A DNA stretch of 64,000 bases from Paraburkholderia hiiakae. GTDB taxonomy: Bacteria > Pseudomonadota > Gammaproteobacteria > Burkholderiales > Burkholderiaceae. Shown in pieces: positions 60,680-64,000 of the stretch; position 1 is the first letter of the stretch; every line of letters begins with the position of its first letter. The notes beneath the pieces are model-generated. The model saw only the letters and a list, made by a program, of their open reading frames with translations. It was not told the origin of the DNA and made no database searches. Where the stretch lies: the NCBI RefSeq assembly GCF_904848665.1, contig NZ_CAJHCQ010000005.1, positions 248,001 to 312,000 on the forward strand, written 5' to 3'. The translations under genes were made by a program, and so were the position numbers.

Positions 60680-61525
60680 ATGAGTTCGACCTTGAAGCAG
60701 CCTTGCATCATCTCCGTAGCCATTACGGGTTCCGTACCGCGCAAGAAGGACAATCCGGCTGTACCGATCTCGGTGCCCGAGCAGATCGAAAGTACGCATG
60801 AGGCCTACGAAGCGGGCGCGACACTTGTGCATCTGCATGTGCGTGACGAAGAGGAGCGCTCCAGTTCCGACCGCAGCCGCTTCGCAGCGCTACAGGAAGG
60901 CATCCGCAAGCACTGCCCGGATATCATCGTCCAGTTTTCGACGGGAGGGCGAGGCCGGTCGTTCGAACAGCGCGGCGCCATGCTGGATTTGCGGCCGGAC
61001 ATGGCATCGCTCGCAACCGGCTCGGTGAACTTCCCGACTATCGTCTATGAAAACCCGCCGGATTTCGTGCGCTCGCTTGCGCAGACGATGCTAGACCTCG
61101 ATGTGAAGCCCGAAATCGAAATCTTCGATCTGGCAATGCTTTACAGCACCGTGGATCTTGTTCAGCAAGGTCTGCTGAAGGAACCTGTCCACGTGCAGTT
61201 CGTGTTCGGCGTAAAGAACGCATTGCCGGCCCGACGCGAAATCCTCGAATTCGAAGTGGCACAACTGAACAAGCTGCTGCCCACGGCGACCTGGACTGCG
61301 GCCGGTATTGGACGTCATCAGCTGGAGGTGAACCGCTGGACGCTCGAAATGGGCGGCCACTGTCGTACGGGCCTGGAAGATAACGTGCGTTGGGACAAAG
61401 ACACGCTTGCGAAGAGCAATGCCCAGCTGGTTGGACGGGTGGCCTCGCTGTGCGGCGAATATGGCCGCCCGGTCGCCACGGCGAAAGAGGCTCGCGAAAT
61501 CCTGGCGCTCAAACCTGTGGCGTAG
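60680..61525 (+). CDS. BKACE (DUF849) beta-keto acid cleavage enzyme
   Basis: 281 residues with the canonical motifs: 'ITGSVPRKKDNPAVPISVPEQIESTHEAYEAGATLVHLHVRD', with zinc ligands His51 and His53, and 'GGHCRTGLEDNVRW' with the third ligand Glu. It would cleave a beta-keto acid with acetyl-CoA to acetoacetate and a CoA ester, a step known from carnitine and lysine degradation and many unknown pathways. GAAGGTG lies 6 nt before the ATG. It may act after the adjacent VOC ring-opening enzyme. Confidence 0.88.
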   Translation: MSSTLKQPCIISVAITGSVPRKKDNPAVPISVPEQIESTHEAYEAGATLVHLHVRDEEERSSSDRSRFAALQEGIRKHCPDIIVQFSTGGRGRSFEQRGAMLDLRPDMASLATGSVNFPTIVYENPPDFVRSLAQTMLDLDVKPEIEIFDLAMLYSTVDLVQQGLLKEPVHVQFVFGVKNALPARREILEFEVAQLNKLLPTATWTAAGIGRHQLEVNRWTLEMGGHCRTGLEDNVRWDKDTLAKSNAQLVGRVASLCGEYGRPVATAKEAREILALKPVA

Positions 61526-61634
61526 GCGGGGGCCGCGAGGTGCTCGCCACTCACGGCCACGACGTCATGCGATGCGGGGTTCCCGATTGCGCCCTCGATT
61601 GACGTCATTGCGACTGGGCGGTTAGGCTCGGGCC

Positions 61635-62534
61635 ATGCGCCCATCCAAAGTCGATTTAAATCTCTTCGTCGTTTTCGAAGCCGTCTATCGAACGCGCAAC
61701 CTCACGCGCGCGGCGGAGCTGCTGTTCATCACGCAGCCCGCCGTGAGCAACGCGCTCGCGCGCATGCGCCTGGCATTCGACGATCCGCTCTTCGTCAGCA
61801 CGCCGGCCGGCATGATGCCCACGCCGGTTTCCGAGAACATCATCGGCCCCGTGCGTGAGGCGCTTCAACTGCTCGATTCGAGCACCCACGCCGGCGAACG
61901 TTTCGATCCGGCTTCGTCTGAACGGACCTTCCGGCTCAGCATGAACGACCTGACCGAGGCATTGCTGCTGCCTGCACTGCAAGACGTGCTGCAGCGTCTC
62001 GCGCCCGGCATCCGCGTCGAAAGCTACTTCACGGCCCGCCGCGACGTTGCCGAAGCGCTCGCGAGCGGCGCGGTCCATCTTGCGATCGACGCGCCCCTCA
62101 TCGACGACCCGTACCTCGAGCAGGAGCCGCTGGGCGGCGACCGCTACGCGTGCATGGTGCGCAACGAGCATCCGTTCGCGAAGAAGAAGCTCACGATCGA
62201 CGACTACCTGCGCTTCGGCCATATTCATGTGTCCAGCCGCCGGCAGGGGCCCGGTCTCGTCGACGCGGAACTCAACAAGCTGGGCGTGAGGCGCACCATC
62301 CAGACCCGCGTGCAGCACTACCTCGTCGCGCCCTTGATCGCGATGCGCACCGATCTCGTCCTGACCGCGCCGCTTATGCTGCTCAAGCGCTATGACGCGC
62401 GTATTCTGACGCTGCCGTTCGATCTTCCCGATCTCGAGACACATGGCTACTGGCACCGCAGCGTGACGGCGGACCCCGCGCATCGCTGGCTGCGCGAGCA
62501 GATCGGGCGTCTCATGCGCAAGCAACGGCAGTAG
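61635..62534 (+). CDS. LysR-family regulator (NodD/LinR-like)
   Basis: 299 residues: 'VDLNLFVVFEAVYRTRNLTRAAELLFITQPAVSNALARMRLAFDDPLFVSTPAGMMPTP' is the winged helix of PcpR/NodD-type regulators; the effector part has 'RTFRLSMNDLTEALLLPALQDVL'. It follows the BKACE gene by 109 nt on the same strand, so it is not in the usual divergent layout; it might control the VOC-BKACE pair or the downstream phosphatase. Confidence 0.9.
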   Translation: MRPSKVDLNLFVVFEAVYRTRNLTRAAELLFITQPAVSNALARMRLAFDDPLFVSTPAGMMPTPVSENIIGPVREALQLLDSSTHAGERFDPASSERTFRLSMNDLTEALLLPALQDVLQRLAPGIRVESYFTARRDVAEALASGAVHLAIDAPLIDDPYLEQEPLGGDRYACMVRNEHPFAKKKLTIDDYLRFGHIHVSSRRQGPGLVDAELNKLGVRRTIQTRVQHYLVAPLIAMRTDLVLTAPLMLLKRYDARILTLPFDLPDLETHGYWHRSVTADPAHRWLREQIGRLMRKQRQ

Positions 62535-62634
62535 CCGGGGTGTCACGAATCGTTATGGCGCAGTATCACAAGAATAAATTTCCTGAATACTCCGCTCCCC
62601 GGTATTGTTTCAGTCATGTTCAGACGAGGTTGGC

Positions 62635-63309
62635 ATGGCAGAACTCTATCTGGTACGGCATGGGCAGGCGTCTTTCGGCGCTGAAAACTATGACGAGCTT
62701 TCATCTTCGGGCGGCACCCAGTCGCGCTGGCTCGGCGAATACTACGCGCAATCGGGCGTGACGTTCGATCGCGTCGTGACCGGCACGATGCGGCGCCACG
62801 CGCAAACTGCCGACGCGTTGCTCAGCGCGATGGGCGGCGCGCCCGTGGAGATCGTGCAGGACGCGGATCTGAACGAGTACGATTTTCGTGCCCTCTTTTC
62901 CGCGCTCGGCGAGAGCGGCCTGGCGCCCGGCCTGCTGGCCGAAGGCTCGATGAAGCACTTCTACAAGGGACTCAAGCAGGTCTTGCAGCTTTGGTCCGAG
63001 GATAAGCTGCCCGGGCGTGTTCCCGAGACCTGGGGGCAATTCCAGGCGCGGGTCGAGCGCGCGCGTCTCGCGATTCAACGCTCGGGCGGCAAGCGCGTTC
63101 TGGTGGTGAGTTCAGGCGGCCCGATTTCCGTCTTCACGCAGCAGGTTCTAGAGGCGAGCTCGGCGGCCGCCATCGCGCTCAACATGCAGATCCGCAACAG
63201 CAGCGTGAGCCAGTACGTCTTCAACGACAGCGCCATGTCGCTGGTCACCTTCAACACCTTGCCGCATCTCGAACAAGCCGAGCGGCGCGCACTCGTCACC
63301 TATGGCTGA
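62635..63309 (+). CDS. Histidine phosphatase-superfamily protein
   Basis: 224 residues beginning 'MAELYLVRHGQASFG', the RHG motif whose His is phosphorylated in catalysis, with the second His region 'VLVVSSGGPISVF' reading Ser-Ser-Gly-Gly where a His is usual. This His-to-Ser style change suggests the protein may have weak or different activity. 'GEYYAQSGVTFDRVVTGTMRRHAQTADALL' is typical. GAGG 7 nt before the ATG. It overlaps the start of the phosphotransferase gene by 8 bases, so the two are coupled. Confidence 0.87.
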   Translation: MAELYLVRHGQASFGAENYDELSSSGGTQSRWLGEYYAQSGVTFDRVVTGTMRRHAQTADALLSAMGGAPVEIVQDADLNEYDFRALFSALGESGLAPGLLAEGSMKHFYKGLKQVLQLWSEDKLPGRVPETWGQFQARVERARLAIQRSGGKRVLVVSSGGPISVFTQQVLEASSAAAIALNMQIRNSSVSQYVFNDSAMSLVTFNTLPHLEQAERRALVTYG

Positions 63310-64000
63310 TTCGAATCCGATCATGAATGCAAGTCTTCAGTTCGATGTCGATGCGCTCACGCGCTATCTGGCCGCGCACGTGCCCGGCTTTCAGGGGCCC
63401 ATGTCCGTCGAGAAGTTCGCGGGCGGCCAGTCGAACCCCACGTTTCTCCTCGAGGCGCAAAGCGGCCGCTATGTGCTGCGGCGTCAGCCGCCGGGCGAAC
63501 TGCTCAAGTCCGCGCATGCCGTGGACCGCGAATTCCGCGTGCTGAGCGCGCTGGGCGACACGCCGGTTCCCGTCGCGCGGGCCTTGCACCTGTGCGAGGA
63601 CCGCGAGGTGATCGGCAGCCTGTTCTATGTGATGAGCTTCGAAGACGGCGAAATCTACTGGGACCCGTCCTTGCCCGCATTGCCCGCTGGAGAGCGCGGC
63701 GCCGTCTATGACGCGCTGATCGGCACGATGGCGGCCCTGCACGATGTGGATGTCGAGGCTGTCGGCCTTGCCGACTATGGCCGCGCGGGCAACTACTTCT
63801 CGCGCCAGATCGACGTATGGACCAAACAATATCGCGCGGCGCAGACCGATGAACTCGACGCCATGGAAGCGCTGATCGACTGGCTGCCGGCGCACTGTCC
63901 GGCCGAAGCGGGCAAGCCTTCTCTCGTGCACGGCGACTTTCGCATCGACAACCTGATCTTCCACCGCGGTACGCCGAAGGTTCGCGCCGTGCTCGACTGG
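63302..64000 (+). CDS. APH-type phosphotransferase family protein, 3' end outside window
   Basis: 233 codons remain open to the end of the window. 'VEKFAGGQSNPTFLLEAQSGRYVLRRQPPGELLKSAHAVDREFRV' is the N-lobe of the ACAD10/APH-like kinase family; 'LVHGDFRIDNLIFH' is the Brenner motif with catalytic Asp and Asn, followed by 'VRAVLDW' with the metal Asp. Family members found near acyl-CoA dehydrogenases phosphorylate hydroxyacyl substrates. The start ATG lies within the last codons of the phosphatase gene; an ATG 21 nt downstream is an alternative. Confidence 0.88.
   Translation, partial: MADSNPIMNASLQFDVDALTRYLAAHVPGFQGPMSVEKFAGGQSNPTFLLEAQSGRYVLRRQPPGELLKSAHAVDREFRVLSALGDTPVPVARALHLCEDREVIGSLFYVMSFEDGEIYWDPSLPALPAGERGAVYDALIGTMAALHDVDVEAVGLADYGRAGNYFSRQIDVWTKQYRAAQTDELDAMEALIDWLPAHCPAEAGKPSLVHGDFRIDNLIFHRGTPKVRAVLDW

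Overview
The window looks like a piece of a Burkholderiales genome, most likely Burkholderia sensu lato (Paraburkholderia or Caballeronia type). This is inferred from high GC, four OmpC-type porins with the signal-peptide and 'SSVTLYG'-like start usual in that group, many LysR regulators, and catabolic gene families typical of soil beta-proteobacteria. No rRNA, tRNA, CRISPR array, integrase, transposase or insertion sequence was seen. It is an accessory 'catabolic island': about 50 intact genes, 13 of them transcription regulators (8 LysR, 2 TetR, 1 MarR, 1 IclR, 1 AraC), plus three decayed gene relics.

Region by region. (a) 1-15.8 kb: the end of a 4,5-dihydroxyphthalate-decarboxylase-like gene; a two-gene molybdenum enzyme operon related to pyrogallol-phloroglucinol transhydroxylase, with an unusual SCP2 lipid-carrier domain fused to the large subunit; a MarR regulator; a five-gene leftward operon (BKACE-like enzyme, homogentisate-dioxygenase-like cupin, NTF2-like protein, Gfo/Idh/MocA dehydrogenase, small unknown protein); and a divergent CUT2-type ABC importer with an ATPase-permease fusion, then a porin. 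Three promoters here (upstream of the molybdoenzyme, the catabolic operon and the importer) share the same layout: an AGGGA..TCCCT-type palindrome, 7 nt, a TTGACW -35, 17 nt, and CATCAT. They therefore look like one regulon and one pathway. (b) 15.9-18.2 kb: aldo/keto reductase, DoxX and pirin operon. (c) 18.4-25.8 kb: an IclR-controlled set made of a porin, an alpha/beta hydrolase, a flavin reductase carrying an IclR-type effector domain, a luciferase-like monooxygenase, a VOC protein and an acyl-CoA ligase. Two promoters in it carry the same operator. (d) 25.9-36.2 kb: regulators, SDR enzymes, DoxX, a crotonase and a TetR-controlled SDR operon.

(e) 36.2-41.6 kb: anthranilate degradation, with catA divergent from antABC and an antR-like activator. 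The catA and antA upstream regions are near-identical mirror copies of a tandem AraC/XylS-type site. (f) 41.6-46.6 kb: LysR, type-B carboxylesterase, porin, LysR and a chemoreceptor relic. (g) 46.8-57.8 kb: a ring-hydroxylation and meta-cleavage cluster (TetR with tandem palindromic operators, FAH-family hydrolase, extradiol dioxygenase, FAD monooxygenase, two MFS transporters, LysR, porin, alpha/beta hydrolase, NTF2-like). (h) 57.8-64 kb: chemoreceptor, FMN alpha-hydroxyacid dehydrogenase relic, second extradiol dioxygenase with a canonical BKACE, LysR, histidine phosphatase and a truncated APH-type phosphotransferase.

The most novel candidate is region (a): a divergent transhydroxylase whose large subunit has lost one predicted catalytic acid (Asp to Ile), whose small subunit appears to have lost exactly one iron-sulfur cluster, and which is wired through a shared promoter element to an importer and a possible aromatic-ring degradation operon. 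All comparisons with the Pelobacter enzyme are from memory of that sequence and need an alignment.
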